58,816 bases of DNA, taken from Clostridiaceae bacterium. Its GTDB lineage: Bacteria > Bacillota > Clostridia > Lachnospirales > Lachnospiraceae. The stretch is from positions 1 to 58,816 of the forward strand of contig JAGZXV010000011.1 of the NCBI GenBank assembly GCA_018378255.1, written 5' to 3'. This document shows positions 45,908 through 55,803 of the stretch, one piece after another; position 1 is the first letter of the stretch, and every line of letters starts with the position of its first letter. The notes below the pieces were generated by a model. The model was not told the DNA's origin, did not search any database, and worked only from the letters and a program-made list of their open reading frames with translations. The translations under genes and the position numbers were made by a program.

Positions 45908-45949
45908 CAGCGCGGGCTGCAGGCACTTTCTTGCCCGCAGTCCACGCTG
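45908..45949. terminator. Bidirectional intrinsic terminator
   Basis: A long GC-rich stem from CAGCG to CGCTG with two or three mismatches and loop CTTTCT, flanked by AAAAAA on the left and CCTTTTCT on the right. It lies between the convergent threonine aldolase and ctpA-like genes. Confidence 0.85.
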
Positions 45950-45972
45950 CCTTTTCTATCATCGTATTTCAA

Positions 45973-47232
45973 TCACTCTTCTTTATTCAACACATCAATT
46001 GCCGCCTGCAGCTGGTTATCTTCCTCTAAGGGAATTACCGCCTTTCCTTTCAAGGATTCATCCACTTCCACCACCACGTCAGGTTCAATGCCCTTTCCAT
46101 GAAGATCAAAGTCATTCGGTGTAAAGTAATGGGAAGTGGTCAATTTAATGGCAGTTCCGTCTCCCAAAGGAATCAGATTCTGGACTATGCCTTTTCCAAA
46201 AGTCTGGGTTCCTACTATGGTCGCCCAATTATAATCCTTAACAGCTCCGGTAAATACCTCTGATGCGCTGGCGGAATTGCCATTTACCAAAACAGCCATT
46301 GGAATATCCAACTGATGTCCATCATCAGAAAAATATTTATCACCATTCCCGTTCCGGTCTTCTGTATAGACAAGGATCTTATCATCCGGCAGCACATAAT
46401 CCATCATATCCACCACAGCGTCCAGCACTCCTCCGGGATTATCCCGTAAATCCACCACCAATTTTTCCATGCCCTTGCTTTCCAGGTCATCGATGGCCTC
46501 TTTAAACTGCTTTGCAGTTATAGTATCGAACTGAAGCACGTAAATATATCCAATATTATCTTCCAGCATTTGGTGTTCCACCGTAGGTACTTCGACCTCC
46601 CGGCGTTCCATAGTCAGGTCAATCTTATCTCCGCTTTCCCCGCGCAAAACAGTGATCTGTACTTCAGTCCCTTCTTCTCCCTTGATATAAGTTCCCACCA
46701 AAATATCCAGGTCCATACCGGTCACTTCCGTACCGTCCACACTGTACAGGATATCTCCCGGAAGCATTCCCGCTTCAAAACTGGGAGCCCCTTCAAACAC
46801 CCGGATGGCGCTGATAATTCCGGTGGAACGGTTCTGGGATACCATAGCGCCAATTCCGCAGTAGACACCCTCTGTATCTTCCATCAGCTTATCAAAATTT
46901 TCCTTGGTGTAATAGACAGAATACGGATCATCCAAGCCATACATCATGCCTGTATAGATTCCCGCTTCCACCTTTTCAGGGTCTTCGTCAAACAGATAAT
47001 ATTTTTCAATGATCTGTTGTATCAAACCCATCTTATCCTCAATCCTGTCAAAATCAATTTTTCCTTCTGAGGACATCCCGGTTTCCACCCTTTGAGTCTG
47101 TACCTGGTTATCGATAACCTTTTTTCCAAACAGGAAAATCCCCGCTGAAAACAGAACCACAATCAATCCTGTAAATGCTGTAACAAGCGCACCGACCAGG
47201 GCGCCCTTCCAAAATTTATTCTTGTTTTCCAC
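45973..47232 (-). CDS. S41 C-terminal processing peptidase (CtpA-like)
   Basis: 419 residues. N-terminal membrane anchor (about 12-36), a PDZ domain (about 120-205) with GIGAMVSQN and GMLPGDIL, and an S41 core with a Ser322/Lys347 dyad (SASASE and FGKG, 25 residues apart as in E. coli Prc). It cleaves extracytoplasmic proteins. It follows the LytM-domain protein by 21 bp, so it may process this or other cell-wall hydrolases. Confidence 0.92.
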   Translation of the reverse strand: MENKNKFWKGALVGALVTAFTGLIVVLFSAGIFLFGKKVIDNQVQTQRVETGMSSEGKIDFDRIEDKMGLIQQIIEKYYLFDEDPEKVEAGIYTGMMYGLDDPYSVYYTKENFDKLMEDTEGVYCGIGAMVSQNRSTGIISAIRVFEGAPSFEAGMLPGDILYSVDGTEVTGMDLDILVGTYIKGEEGTEVQITVLRGESGDKIDLTMERREVEVPTVEHQMLEDNIGYIYVLQFDTITAKQFKEAIDDLESKGMEKLVVDLRDNPGGVLDAVVDMMDYVLPDDKILVYTEDRNGNGDKYFSDDGHQLDIPMAVLVNGNSASASEVFTGAVKDYNWATIVGTQTFGKGIVQNLIPLGDGTAIKLTTSHYFTPNDFDLHGKGIEPDVVVEVDESLKGKAVIPLEEDNQLQAAIDVLNKEE

Positions 47233-47253
47233 AACTAGTCTCCTATCTATCCG

Positions 47254-48456
47254 TTACGGACTTACATAATTAGCTGGATTCACATAAGATCCATTTACCC
47301 GGATTCCAAAATGCAGGTGAGGTCCCGTTGAGTAACCGGTAGACCCTACTTTTGCTATTACCTGTCCCTGCGTCACCTTATCACCTTTAGAAGCCAGGAG
47401 CTGGGAACAGTGCATGTAAACGGTGTAAACGCCTCCGCCATGATTTATCATAATATAGTTGCCGGCAGAATAGCTGTATGTAGATATGATTACTTCACCA
47501 GCTGCTGCCGCTATGATATTGCTGCCTGAGGGGGCTCCGATATCCATTCCCTGATGATTGGACGACGCTCCTTCCGTAGGTGAACTCCTTCCGCCAAAGG
47601 GCGAGGTTACACGGCTGCTGGACGGACAGGGCCATATAAACTTAATATTCCCAATACTGACAGTATTATACTTTTTACCTGCCGCTTCCGCCGCCTTACG
47701 GGCTTCCTCTTCTTTTCGCTTGATCTCCGCCTCCATCTTTTTTATCTGATCTTCCTGAGCCTTGATATCCTTCTCATACTCAGTCAGCTCAGTTTCAGCA
47801 GAGGCTATCCTGTTTTCATAGTTTTTCAGTTCCTTCGTTTTTTCATTCATCAGCTGTTCCACTGACGCCTGTTTCGCCTGTGTGGATGTCTGCATATCCA
47901 CCAGCTGTTCATGTTCTTCCTCCAGCTTTTGTTCCTGAGAAGCGATCTCCTCTTTTGTCTCCACATACTGATCCAGCATCTTGCGGTCATACTCCGATAT
48001 TTTGCTGATGTATTCCGCCCGGTTCAAAAGCTCCGATAAATCCTTCGCCTGCAAAAGCATGTCAATATAGTTTGTGTCACCTTTCTCATACATATACTTA
48101 ATCCGCAGTTTCATGGATTCATACTGGCTGCTTTCCACCTCTTTTGCAGTTTCCAACTGAGCCTTAGTAATGGATATGTCGTTTTCTTTTTCAGCGATCT
48201 GTCCCTCTAATGCTGTCAATTCCCGGTTTAATGATTCCAGGCTGCTGTCCAGCTTTTTCACATAAGCCGCCGTATCCGCTTTCAGTCCTTCCAGGTTTTT
48301 AAGGGTGTTTTCCACCTTTTTCTTTTCCTCTTCCAGGGAATCCACCTTTTTCTTGGCATCCTCCACCCCGGTTTTCGTCGCATAAACCGGAATCACCGGA
48401 GTAACTGCCAGAACTGCAGCCAGGGCGATGCTTATGCAGCGTATCCTAACTCTCAA
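47254..48456 (-). CDS. Coiled-coil LytM (M23) cell-wall hydrolase or activator, EnvC/PcsB-like
   Basis: 400 residues. Signal peptide ending VYA at about 26, a long coiled coil (about 30-260), then an M23 domain with zinc ligands His301 and Asp305 (HQGMD) and His382 in GPHLHFG (with His380 nearby). All ligands are intact, so endopeptidase activity is expected. It lies directly after ftsX; FtsEX is known to control such coiled-coil hydrolases during division. Confidence 0.92.
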   Translation of the reverse strand: MRVRIRCISIALAAVLAVTPVIPVYATKTGVEDAKKKVDSLEEEKKKVENTLKNLEGLKADTAAYVKKLDSSLESLNRELTALEGQIAEKENDISITKAQLETAKEVESSQYESMKLRIKYMYEKGDTNYIDMLLQAKDLSELLNRAEYISKISEYDRKMLDQYVETKEEIASQEQKLEEEHEQLVDMQTSTQAKQASVEQLMNEKTKELKNYENRIASAETELTEYEKDIKAQEDQIKKMEAEIKRKEEEARKAAEAAGKKYNTVSIGNIKFIWPCPSSSRVTSPFGGRSSPTEGASSNHQGMDIGAPSGSNIIAAAAGEVIISTYSYSAGNYIMINHGGGVYTVYMHCSQLLASKGDKVTQGQVIAKVGSTGYSTGPHLHFGIRVNGSYVNPANYVSP

Positions 48457-48467
48457 TCCCTTTCCTC

Positions 48468-49376
48468 CTAAACCTTCAAATGTTTCCTTATTGTGAAAAA
48501 GCTAACAAAGAATCCAATGCCTGCGCCCAAAATCAGCGATACTGCCATCATGGACGGCATCAGATCTTCAATTGGTAAAAATACAATAATCCCCGATAAA
48601 TTCAGAAATTTTTGCTGTACATAAACAACTGCATTCTTATAAAGATAGTACATTCCCGCCAACGGAAGAACAGCTCCCGCCAGTCCGATCACCACGCCTT
48701 CCACCACAAACGGCGCCCGTATCATATAATTGGTGGCTCCAATCAGCCGCATGATCTGGTTTTCATGTTTTCTGAACGCAGCCGCCACAGAAATCGTATT
48801 GCTGATCAGGAACATGGCCACTGCCAGCAGCACTCCGATAATCACCAGGGAAAGCAGCCCAATCATCTTATTAAAGCTGGACAGCCCCGCAGCCGCGCTG
48901 TTGGAATAATTCACCTTTCTCACCCCCGGAATCGAAGCAATAAAAGTTACCACCTGATCCTGGGTTTCTATGTCATTTAAAAAGATCTTATAGGAAGCGG
49001 ATCCCGCCAGCGGATTATCGTCCGCAAACCCCTCCGCCAGAGATTCCATCCCGGAAAAATACTCCTGTTTAAAATCATCCCAGGCTTCCGCCGCCGATGT
49101 AAACTCTATGGTCTTAATCTCGGGCCTTTTCCTGATCTGGTTTCCGATCTCTTCAATCTGTGCCTCTGTTAAATCTTCATTAAAAAACACGGTAATGCCT
49201 ACTGTTGTTTCCGCATTGTGCACCACATTCTGCACATTCATTATAATAGCATAAAACAGGCAGAATAAAAAAATACACGCAGAAATAGTTGCCACTGAAG
49301 CCAGCGAAAACCAAATATTCCTGCATATATTAATCACACCCTGTTTCAGGCAATACCAAAATGTACTAATTCTCAT
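48468..49376 (-). CDS. ftsX: Cell-division ABC permease FtsX
   Basis: 302 residues from ATG 49376 (MRISTFWYCLKQG), the usual FtsX N-terminus; an upstream ATG at 49403 would overlap ftsE more deeply. Four membrane helices with an extracytoplasmic loop after the first. It partners FtsE and passes the ATPase signal to the coiled-coil LytM hydrolase encoded next. Overlaps ftsE by 11 bp. Confidence 0.94.
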   Translation of the reverse strand: MRISTFWYCLKQGVINICRNIWFSLASVATISACIFLFCLFYAIIMNVQNVVHNAETTVGITVFFNEDLTEAQIEEIGNQIRKRPEIKTIEFTSAAEAWDDFKQEYFSGMESLAEGFADDNPLAGSASYKIFLNDIETQDQVVTFIASIPGVRKVNYSNSAAAGLSSFNKMIGLLSLVIIGVLLAVAMFLISNTISVAAAFRKHENQIMRLIGATNYMIRAPFVVEGVVIGLAGAVLPLAGMYYLYKNAVVYVQQKFLNLSGIIVFLPIEDLMPSMMAVSLILGAGIGFFVSFFTIRKHLKV

Positions 49377-50052
49377 TTTTATATCCGCCTTTTTTTCTGT
49401 CACTGACCACAGACCCGCGTTCCATGGTAATCACCCTTTTATTCATCTGATCCACGATCTCCTGGCTGTGGGTTACCACCACCACGGTTGTCCCTTTATG
49501 GTTAATTTCCTCCAAAAGTTTCATGATCTCTATGGCATTATGGCTGTCTAAATTCCCAGTCGGTTCATCTGCCAGAAGGACTTCCGGCCGGTTGATCAAC
49601 GCTCTGGCAATCGCAACTCTCTGCTGTTCTCCGCCGGACAGCTGCTGCGGATATGACTTGTATTTTGAAGAAAGACCCACCATCTTTAACATGGCGGGTA
49701 CGGATTCTCTGATGGTTTTAGTTGACGCCCCGATCACCCGCTGCGCAAATGCCACATTCTCGTACACATTCCGGTCTTTCAGCAAGCGGAAATCCTGAAA
49801 TACCACCCCTAGTTTGCGGCGGTATTTGGGCACATATCTTCTCGGCATCTTGCCGAGATTCATATCATTAACGACAATTTTACCGGAAGTAGGCTCTACT
49901 TCCTTTAACAAAAGTTTCAGCAATGTGGATTTGCCGGAGCCGCTCCGCCCCATAATAAACACAAATTCCCCATCGTCAATCGTAATGTTAATATCCCGCA
50001 GAGCCTTATTCCCGGTTTCGTACGTCTTGTTCACTCGAGAAATCTCTATCAT
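49366..50052 (-). CDS. ftsE: Cell-division ABC ATPase FtsE
   Basis: 228 residues. Walker A GRSGSGKS (35-42), signature LSGGEQQRVAIARAL, Walker B LLADEPTGNLD and switch His in VVVVTHSQE. Drives FtsX in septal peptidoglycan hydrolysis. 12 bp after the CdaR-like regulator. Confidence 0.96.
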   Translation of the reverse strand: MIEISRVNKTYETGNKALRDINITIDDGEFVFIMGRSGSGKSTLLKLLLKEVEPTSGKIVVNDMNLGKMPRRYVPKYRRKLGVVFQDFRLLKDRNVYENVAFAQRVIGASTKTIRESVPAMLKMVGLSSKYKSYPQQLSGGEQQRVAIARALINRPEVLLADEPTGNLDSHNAIEIMKLLEEINHKGTTVVVVTHSQEIVDQMNKRVITMERGSVVSDRKKGGYKNEN

Positions 50053-50064
50053 CTTGTCTCCGGC

Positions 50065-51153
50065 TTAGTAATCTAAGTTCTCCATGTATTTCATATATTT
50101 TACAACCATGAGCGCAATCTTAAATGTGATGGCGTCCTCAAATACACGAAGATCCAGACCGGTGCTCTTCTGAAGCTTATCCAGACGGTAAACAAGAGTA
50201 TTTCTATGAATGTAAAGCTGTCTGGATGTTTCAGATACATTCAGGCTGTTCTCAAAGAACTTATTGATTGTGGTAAGCGTTTCATCATCGAATTCATCCG
50301 GTGACTTGCCGTCGAAAATTTCCTTAATGAACATACGGCACAGAGGCAGAGGCAGCTGATAGATCAAACGCCCGATACCCAGATTGCTGTATGCAACCAC
50401 ATTCTTGCTGCTGTAAAAGATCTTTCCTACGTCCAGAGCCATCTTGGCTTCCTTATAAGAACGTGAAACTTCCTTGATCTCATTTACAATTGTACCGAAT
50501 GCCACATGGACTTTCGTCATAGCCTCTGTATTCAGCATGTCCAGGATCATATTGGCAGTTTTTTCCAACTCTCCATAGCTTTCACCTGGTTTCACTTCTT
50601 TTACCAAAATAATGTTCTTCTCATCCACTGCTGTGATGAAGTCTTTTGTCTTGGTCGCAAATAAACTTCTTACGGTTTCGAGAGCATTAACATCTTTTTC
50701 ATGTTTGGTTTCGATAATATAAACAACTCTCTTTACGTTTGTCTCAATGTGCAGTTTCTTAGCCCGGTTGTAGATATCCACTAACAGCAGGTTATCAAGA
50801 AGCAGGTTTTTAATAAAGTTATCCTTATCAAATCTTTCCTTATAAGCAACTAAAAGATTCTGTATCTGGAATGCGGCCAGTTTACCAACCATATAAACGT
50901 CATCGCTTCCGCCTTTAGCCAACAATATATATTCTAACTGATGCTCATCAAATACCTTAAAAAACTGATAGCCCTGAATAACCTGGCTGTCTGCCGGAGA
51001 ATCTACAAAAGCTAAAATAGAACTTTCATAATCTTCTGCATCCGAAAATGTTGTGGCCAAAACCTTTCCTTCTGTATCACAGATGCCAAGATCTATCCTG
51101 GTAATTCCCTTTAAACCTTCAATGGTTGTTTGAAGTATCTGGTTTGAAATCAT
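50065..51153 (-). CDS. CdaR/PucR-type transcriptional regulator
   Basis: 362 residues. An N-terminal sugar-diacid-recognition-like region (ITRIDLGICDTEGKVLATT), a middle GGDEF-like part (VHVAFGTIVNEIKEVSRSYKEA) and a C-terminal PucR HTH (LNVSETSRQLYIHRNTLVYRL). Immediately upstream of ftsE on the same strand, so probably co-transcribed with the division genes; it may sense a sugar acid or cell-wall signal (inference). Confidence 0.85.
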   Translation of the reverse strand: MISNQILQTTIEGLKGITRIDLGICDTEGKVLATTFSDAEDYESSILAFVDSPADSQVIQGYQFFKVFDEHQLEYILLAKGGSDDVYMVGKLAAFQIQNLLVAYKERFDKDNFIKNLLLDNLLLVDIYNRAKKLHIETNVKRVVYIIETKHEKDVNALETVRSLFATKTKDFITAVDEKNIILVKEVKPGESYGELEKTANMILDMLNTEAMTKVHVAFGTIVNEIKEVSRSYKEAKMALDVGKIFYSSKNVVAYSNLGIGRLIYQLPLPLCRMFIKEIFDGKSPDEFDDETLTTINKFFENSLNVSETSRQLYIHRNTLVYRLDKLQKSTGLDLRVFEDAITFKIALMVVKYMKYMENLDY

Positions 51154-51206
51154 ATGTCACTCTCCTTTGTTCAAATTTACCCTTATTCTATATTAAAGCA
51201 AAATAT

Positions 51207-51242
51207 CAAAAAAAGCAAGCGAGTATCATACCCGCCTGCTTA
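51207..51242 (-). terminator. Terminator of the sugar-ABC ATPase gene
   Basis: Stem AAGCAGGCGGGTAT / ATACTCGCTTGCTT with a very short loop, followed on the minus strand by TTTTTTT. It lies 18 bp past the stop at 51260. Confidence 0.85.
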
Positions 51243-51259
51243 TTTTTACTAATATTTGA

Positions 51260-52372
51260 TTAGTTTAATACCACTTTTTCAGTTTCTTTGTCAAATACAT
51301 GGATCTTTGTTAAGTCAAGACCAAGTTTAACAGTATCGCCAACTCTTGCTGTTGTACGAGGATTTACTCTTGCTGTAAAGTTAGCATCATCAACATCGAA
51401 GTATAAGTAAACTTCTGCACCGAGTAATTCATATACTCTGATTGTAGCTTCGATTACGCTCTTAGGAGACATGGAAAGGAAAGCTTCCTCATCATGTAAA
51501 TCTTCCGGACGGATACCAAGAGTAACAACTTTTCCAATATATCCTTTATCTTCAAGGATTTTGCCCTTAGCTTCCGGAATAGCGATTGTATGTCCGCCAA
51601 ATGATAATGTAACTTCTCCGCCATTCTTTCCAACGGTAGCGTCAACCAGGTTCATCTGAGGAGCTCCGATAAATCCGGCAACGAACTTATTCTGTGGCTT
51701 GTCATATAAGTTCTGAGGAGAATCAACCTGCTGAATAATACCGTCTTTCATAACAACGATTCTGGTACCAAGTGTCATAGCCTCTGTCTGGTCATGTGTA
51801 ACGTAGATGATTGTAGCCTGCAGTCTCTGATGTAATTTAGAGATCTCAATACGCATCTGGCCTCTCAGCTTAGCATCCAGGTTGGATAACGGCTCATCCA
51901 TAAGGAATACTTTAGGATTACGAACGATAGCACGTCCCATAGCAACACGCTGTCTCTGACCGCCTGATAAAGCCTTAGGTTTACGGTCAAGCAGATGAGA
52001 TAAGTCAAGGATTCTTGCTGCTTCCTGAACCAGTTTATCAATTTCATCCTTAGGTGTTTTTCTTAATTTCAAACCAAAAGCCATATTGTCATATACTGAC
52101 ATATGCGGATACAATGCGTAGTTCTGGAATACCATCGCGATATCTCTGTCTTTTGGCTCAACATCATTCATCAGTTTTCCGTCGATGTATAATTCACCAG
52201 AAGAGATGTCTTCCAAACCAGCGATCATACGAAGAGTTGTTGATTTACCACATCCAGATGGTCCTACGAAGATAACAAATTCTTTGTCAGCAATTTCCAG
52301 ATTGAAATCTTTAACTGCTACGAATCCGTTTGGATATGCTTTGGTTACGTTCTTCAGTGATAAACTAGCCAT
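51260..52372 (-). CDS. msmX: Carbohydrate ABC transporter ATPase (UgpC/MsmX type)
   Basis: 370 residues. Walker A GPSGCGKST (37-45), Q-loop, LSGGQRQRVAMGRA signature, VFLMDEPLSNLD Walker B and C-terminal TOBE/OB regulatory domains of the MalK kind. No permease or binding protein is adjacent, as expected for the shared MsmX-type ATPase that powers many sugar importers. Own promoter and terminator. Confidence 0.9.
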   Translation of the reverse strand: MASLSLKNVTKAYPNGFVAVKDFNLEIADKEFVIFVGPSGCGKSTTLRMIAGLEDISSGELYIDGKLMNDVEPKDRDIAMVFQNYALYPHMSVYDNMAFGLKLRKTPKDEIDKLVQEAARILDLSHLLDRKPKALSGGQRQRVAMGRAIVRNPKVFLMDEPLSNLDAKLRGQMRIEISKLHQRLQATIIYVTHDQTEAMTLGTRIVVMKDGIIQQVDSPQNLYDKPQNKFVAGFIGAPQMNLVDATVGKNGGEVTLSFGGHTIAIPEAKGKILEDKGYIGKVVTLGIRPEDLHDEEAFLSMSPKSVIEATIRVYELLGAEVYLYFDVDDANFTARVNPRTTARVGDTVKLGLDLTKIHVFDKETEKVVLN

Positions 52373-52601
52373 GTAAAATTCCTCCTAAAATAGATAAAAG
52401 ATAGATTTATTTGTTATTATGTAAGGCTCAGCCCCCACAGCTTTGCCTTTCTTGTTTCTGTCATTATCATACACGATAGAGGATTTTTTTGCCATATTGT
52501 TATTAACCAAAATGTTTTTTGGGATTTTGTTTAATCTGTATACCAAATTGGAAAAGTGCTTAAAATACCAAATTTATAGTTCCGGGGTCGTGATTTTTCT
52601 G

Positions 52602-53444
52602 TCAATATTCTATAAAACCTTCACCAAAAACTTCTCTGGCATCGCTCACGATCACAAAAGCTCCCGGATCAATCTCTCCCACAATCTCTTTTAACTGCAC
52701 AATTTCCTTCTTGGAGACCACACAAAACAGCATTTTCTTCTCATTTCTCGAATACATACCGACCGCATTGACCGCTGTCACCCCTCTGGCGAGGCGTTCC
52801 ATAACCTCTGCAGCTATTTTTTCGTATTTATCGGAAACAATAAACGCTTGTTTTGAAAATTTAAGTCCTTCAATCATTCCATCCGATATCTTGGAAACGG
52901 CAAAGATAGCGATTAAAGCGTAGAGCGCATAACGGATGCCAAACACCGTGGCGCCGGCCAGCACAACAATCCCATCCAGCACCTGCATGATCTGGGCGAT
53001 GGAATAATGTCTTAGTTTTCTCTGTATCAACGCGGCCAGCATATCCGTACCTCCGGTTGTAGCCTGGCAGATAAACACCATACCTGCCCCGATCCCGCTG
53101 ATAATACCGCCAAATAAAGAGGCCAGAAACAGATCATCAGTCACAAACGGCATATACGGAATGATATAAAGCGACAGTGAAAGAGCCACTGTCGCCACAA
53201 AAGTTTTTTTAATGAACTTCCAGCCTTTAATCTTAATAGAAACAAGAAAAAGAGGAATATTTAAAACCGTATTCGTCACCCATAAGGGCACTGAAAAAAG
53301 ATTTTTAAATATTATGGCGATACCAGACACCCCTCCGGTAACCAAACTGACCGGATCATACATGTTCTTAATAGCAAATCCCATGATAAATGATCCGGCA
53401 ACGATCATCAGATAATCCACTAAAGCCGACCTTCTCCTGTTCAT
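52602..53444 (-). CDS. YitT family membrane protein (DUF2179)
   Basis: 280 residues: five or six membrane helices (MIVAGSFIMGFAIKNMYDP, GGISGIGAGMVFICQATTGGTDMLA) and a C-terminal DUF2179 domain (IVSDKYEKIAAEVMERLARGVT..). Integral membrane protein of unknown transport role. Last of a four-gene run. Confidence 0.88.
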   Translation of the reverse strand: MNRRRSALVDYLMIVAGSFIMGFAIKNMYDPVSLVTGGVSGIAIIFKNLFSVPLWVTNTVLNIPLFLVSIKIKGWKFIKKTFVATVALSLSLYIIPYMPFVTDDLFLASLFGGIISGIGAGMVFICQATTGGTDMLAALIQRKLRHYSIAQIMQVLDGIVVLAGATVFGIRYALYALIAIFAVSKISDGMIEGLKFSKQAFIVSDKYEKIAAEVMERLARGVTAVNAVGMYSRNEKKMLFCVVSKKEIVQLKEIVGEIDPGAFVIVSDAREVFGEGFIEY

Positions 53445-53465
53445 AAACCATCCCGTCCATTCTAT

Positions 53466-54074
53466 TTATTTTTTTCGTGCCAGCACATGAAGCCAGGTGA
53501 TATCCCTGTGCGCATCAAACAATTGATCATCCTCCCATATCTTCAGCATCTGAAATTGTCCGCTGCTTTCCAGCAGCCGTTCCAGCTCCTTTTTTGTATA
53601 ATCACTGAAAAATTGTTTGCCTGAAAAACCTTCTAACTCTCCCTTGCGGAATGACATGTATAAAATTCCGTCTTCTTTCAGGGATTTCGCCAGTTTATCA
53701 AGAAGCGGCGGCATCTCATCCTTTGGAACATGGATTAAAGATGCGCTGGCCCAAATACCGTCGAATACATCGTCAAACTCCATATCTTCATATGTCATCT
53801 GCAGCACTTCCAGACCGGTATGTATTTCAGCGAGTTTGCACATCTCTTCTGCGGCGTCAAGGGGCGTTACGTCATACCCCAATTCGTAAAATGCCAGGCT
53901 GTCCCTGCCGGAGCCGCATCCCAAATCCAGAATGGTATCCCCCTCTTCCAACAGTTCCAGAAACTGTTCCATGATCTTACCCATATCCTGGTTGATCGTG
54001 TCCTCATAAACTTTCGCTGCGTACTGGTTATAGTAATCTATCGAATCCAAGTTATTCCTCCTAAACCCGTTCAA
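53466..54074 (-). CDS. Class I SAM-dependent methyltransferase
   Basis: 202 residues. Motif I ILDLGCGSGRDSLAF with following acidic LDAAEEM, and IWASASLIHVPKDEM in place of motif IV. Small-molecule methyltransferase, substrate unknown. Overlaps the CvfB-like gene by 14 bp. Confidence 0.87.
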   Translation of the reverse strand: MNGFRRNNLDSIDYYNQYAAKVYEDTINQDMGKIMEQFLELLEEGDTILDLGCGSGRDSLAFYELGYDVTPLDAAEEMCKLAEIHTGLEVLQMTYEDMEFDDVFDGIWASASLIHVPKDEMPPLLDKLAKSLKEDGILYMSFRKGELEGFSGKQFFSDYTKKELERLLESSGQFQMLKIWEDDQLFDAHRDITWLHVLARKK

Positions 54075-54894
54075 TGGTCTTTTCAGTTATCTTAATCTTG
54101 CCTTCTTTTAACAGATGGCCTACTGCACGTTTAAAAGCATTCTTGCTCATATCAAACTCTCTTTTAATCACTTCCGGCGACGCTTTGTCATTAAACGGAA
54201 GAACTCCGTCAAATTCATCGATCACTTTCAGCACCAGTTCTGAATCCGTATCCATCTGGATATATGCCTTTTCCTTCGGACTTAAATCCAGTTTTCCGTC
54301 TTCCCTGACCTTTGTAACGCGGGCTTCTATAACATCTCCTTCATGAACGGAGGAGGGAAGTTCACGCTTTGGTATCAGGCCGTAATACTGGTTGTCCACT
54401 GCTATAAATGCGCCCAGATCCTCTTTAATTTCATAAACTGTGCCGGTGATTTTATCATCTTTTTTATAGGGGGACTGGTTGCTCATATAAGCATAGACAC
54501 GCATGGTTGCCGCCAGTCTCTGGCTCTTATCAATATAAAGGGCTACCAGACATTTTTCCCCCTGGTGCACCTTATGATTCTGTTCTTTAAACGGAAGAAG
54601 CAGATCCTTTTCCAGTCCCATATCCAAAAATGCACCGATCTTTGAAATCTCTTTCACTTCCAGCACAGCCGTTTCGCCCACCTGGATCTTAGGAGTTCCC
54701 GTGGTAGCAATCAGACGGTCTTCGGAATCTTTATAGATAAAAACCTCCAGGTCGTCGCCGATCTTAGTTCCCTCCGGCACCTGTTTCTTGGGAAGCAGAA
54801 CAGACATCTCACTTTCTGCCGTCTCTCCTAAATATACCCCAAAATCTTTCATTCTGATCACTTTTAATGTTTGTTTTCTTCCTAATTCTATCAT
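54061..54894 (-). CDS. CvfB-type S1 RNA-binding protein
   Basis: 277 residues. Tandem S1-like domains (KDFGVYLGE, KIGAFLDMGLEKDLLLPFKEQ, EDLGAFIAVDNQYYGLIPK) and a C-terminal winged helix (SPEVIKREFDMSKNAFKRAVGHLLKEG). Matches the CvfB/YitL family of RNA-binding virulence or regulatory factors. Overlaps the thioesterase gene by 4 bp. Confidence 0.88.
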   Translation of the reverse strand: MIELGRKQTLKVIRMKDFGVYLGETAESEMSVLLPKKQVPEGTKIGDDLEVFIYKDSEDRLIATTGTPKIQVGETAVLEVKEISKIGAFLDMGLEKDLLLPFKEQNHKVHQGEKCLVALYIDKSQRLAATMRVYAYMSNQSPYKKDDKITGTVYEIKEDLGAFIAVDNQYYGLIPKRELPSSVHEGDVIEARVTKVREDGKLDLSPKEKAYIQMDTDSELVLKVIDEFDGVLPFNDKASPEVIKREFDMSKNAFKRAVGHLLKEGKIKITEKTIERV

Positions 54895-55631
54895 ATTAAT
54901 CCCTTCCTTATGCTTAGAGTGTGCCCACGCAGTCCAATCACCGCATAGGGAGTATCCTGCGTATCACATAAAGCAACAACATATCCATCCTCAGTGCGGC
55001 TGACATGAGGCATCACCACATCTCCCAGCACCGCCGCTTTTTTATATTCCACTCTGAGTTCCGAAACCTCTAAATGATTCGGCAGCACCTCTCTTGCCAT
55101 CTCTACATACTGGGCATTATTCACATGATGATTGGTATCAATATGATGTTTGCCCACAATAATAGGTTCCATTATTTCATATTCCTTAGGGATTGCAATG
55201 CGTCTGGGCGCGTAATCCATCGCAAGTTTCTTCTCTTCTCCCGTCCCATAACCCCGAATGTCCTTTTCCTGGACCTTAACCGGACGTCCGGCTTCCGTAT
55301 CGAAGAAAAACCAGATGGAATTGGCTTTTACCAAAAATTCCCCATCCCTGTCCCGGATGGTAAAGTTCCTGTAGCCGTACATGCCTTTAAAATCATATGG
55401 CCAGGTAGAAATCACAATCTGCTCCCCCAGCTTTGGCTGTCTCTCGATCACGATCTGCCAGGATGACAGCCACCATGCCCTGTGGTTCCTGTTCAAATAT
55501 TCAATCCCCAATCCCAGGTCTTCTGATTGAAAAGTAGAACAATCCTGTAAATAATTTATAATTCCTGTAACGGACAGTCTTCCCTTTTCGTCCGTTTCAC
55601 TGTATCGGACTCTGCTGTCAAATGAGTACAT
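54891..55631 (-). CDS. Acyl-ACP thioesterase (FatA-type)
   Basis: 246 residues from ATG 55631 (MYSFDSRVRYSETD), with AAGGGAAGGA just upstream. Double hot-dog fold: first half YSETDEKGRLSVTGIINYLQD, second half IDTNHHVNNAQYVEMARE with catalytic Asn/His. Releases fatty acids from acyl carrier protein. First gene of the thioesterase-CvfB-methyltransferase-YitT run. Confidence 0.9.
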   Translation of the reverse strand: MYSFDSRVRYSETDEKGRLSVTGIINYLQDCSTFQSEDLGLGIEYLNRNHRAWWLSSWQIVIERQPKLGEQIVISTWPYDFKGMYGYRNFTIRDRDGEFLVKANSIWFFFDTEAGRPVKVQEKDIRGYGTGEEKKLAMDYAPRRIAIPKEYEIMEPIIVGKHHIDTNHHVNNAQYVEMAREVLPNHLEVSELRVEYKKAAVLGDVVMPHVSRTEDGYVVALCDTQDTPYAVIGLRGHTLSIRKGLI

Positions 55632-55803
55632 TGCATTCCTTCCCTTCAACCAAAATTACCATCATTATATAGTATTTTGCCTGCAATGTCTAGGGATGGC
55701 GGCATCTAGTTTATGATTTTTTATCAGCATTTTTAAGCCATGAGCCGGGATTTATGGTATATTAGAATCAGATTATTTATATTCTGCAGAATGGAGGCTT
55801 TCT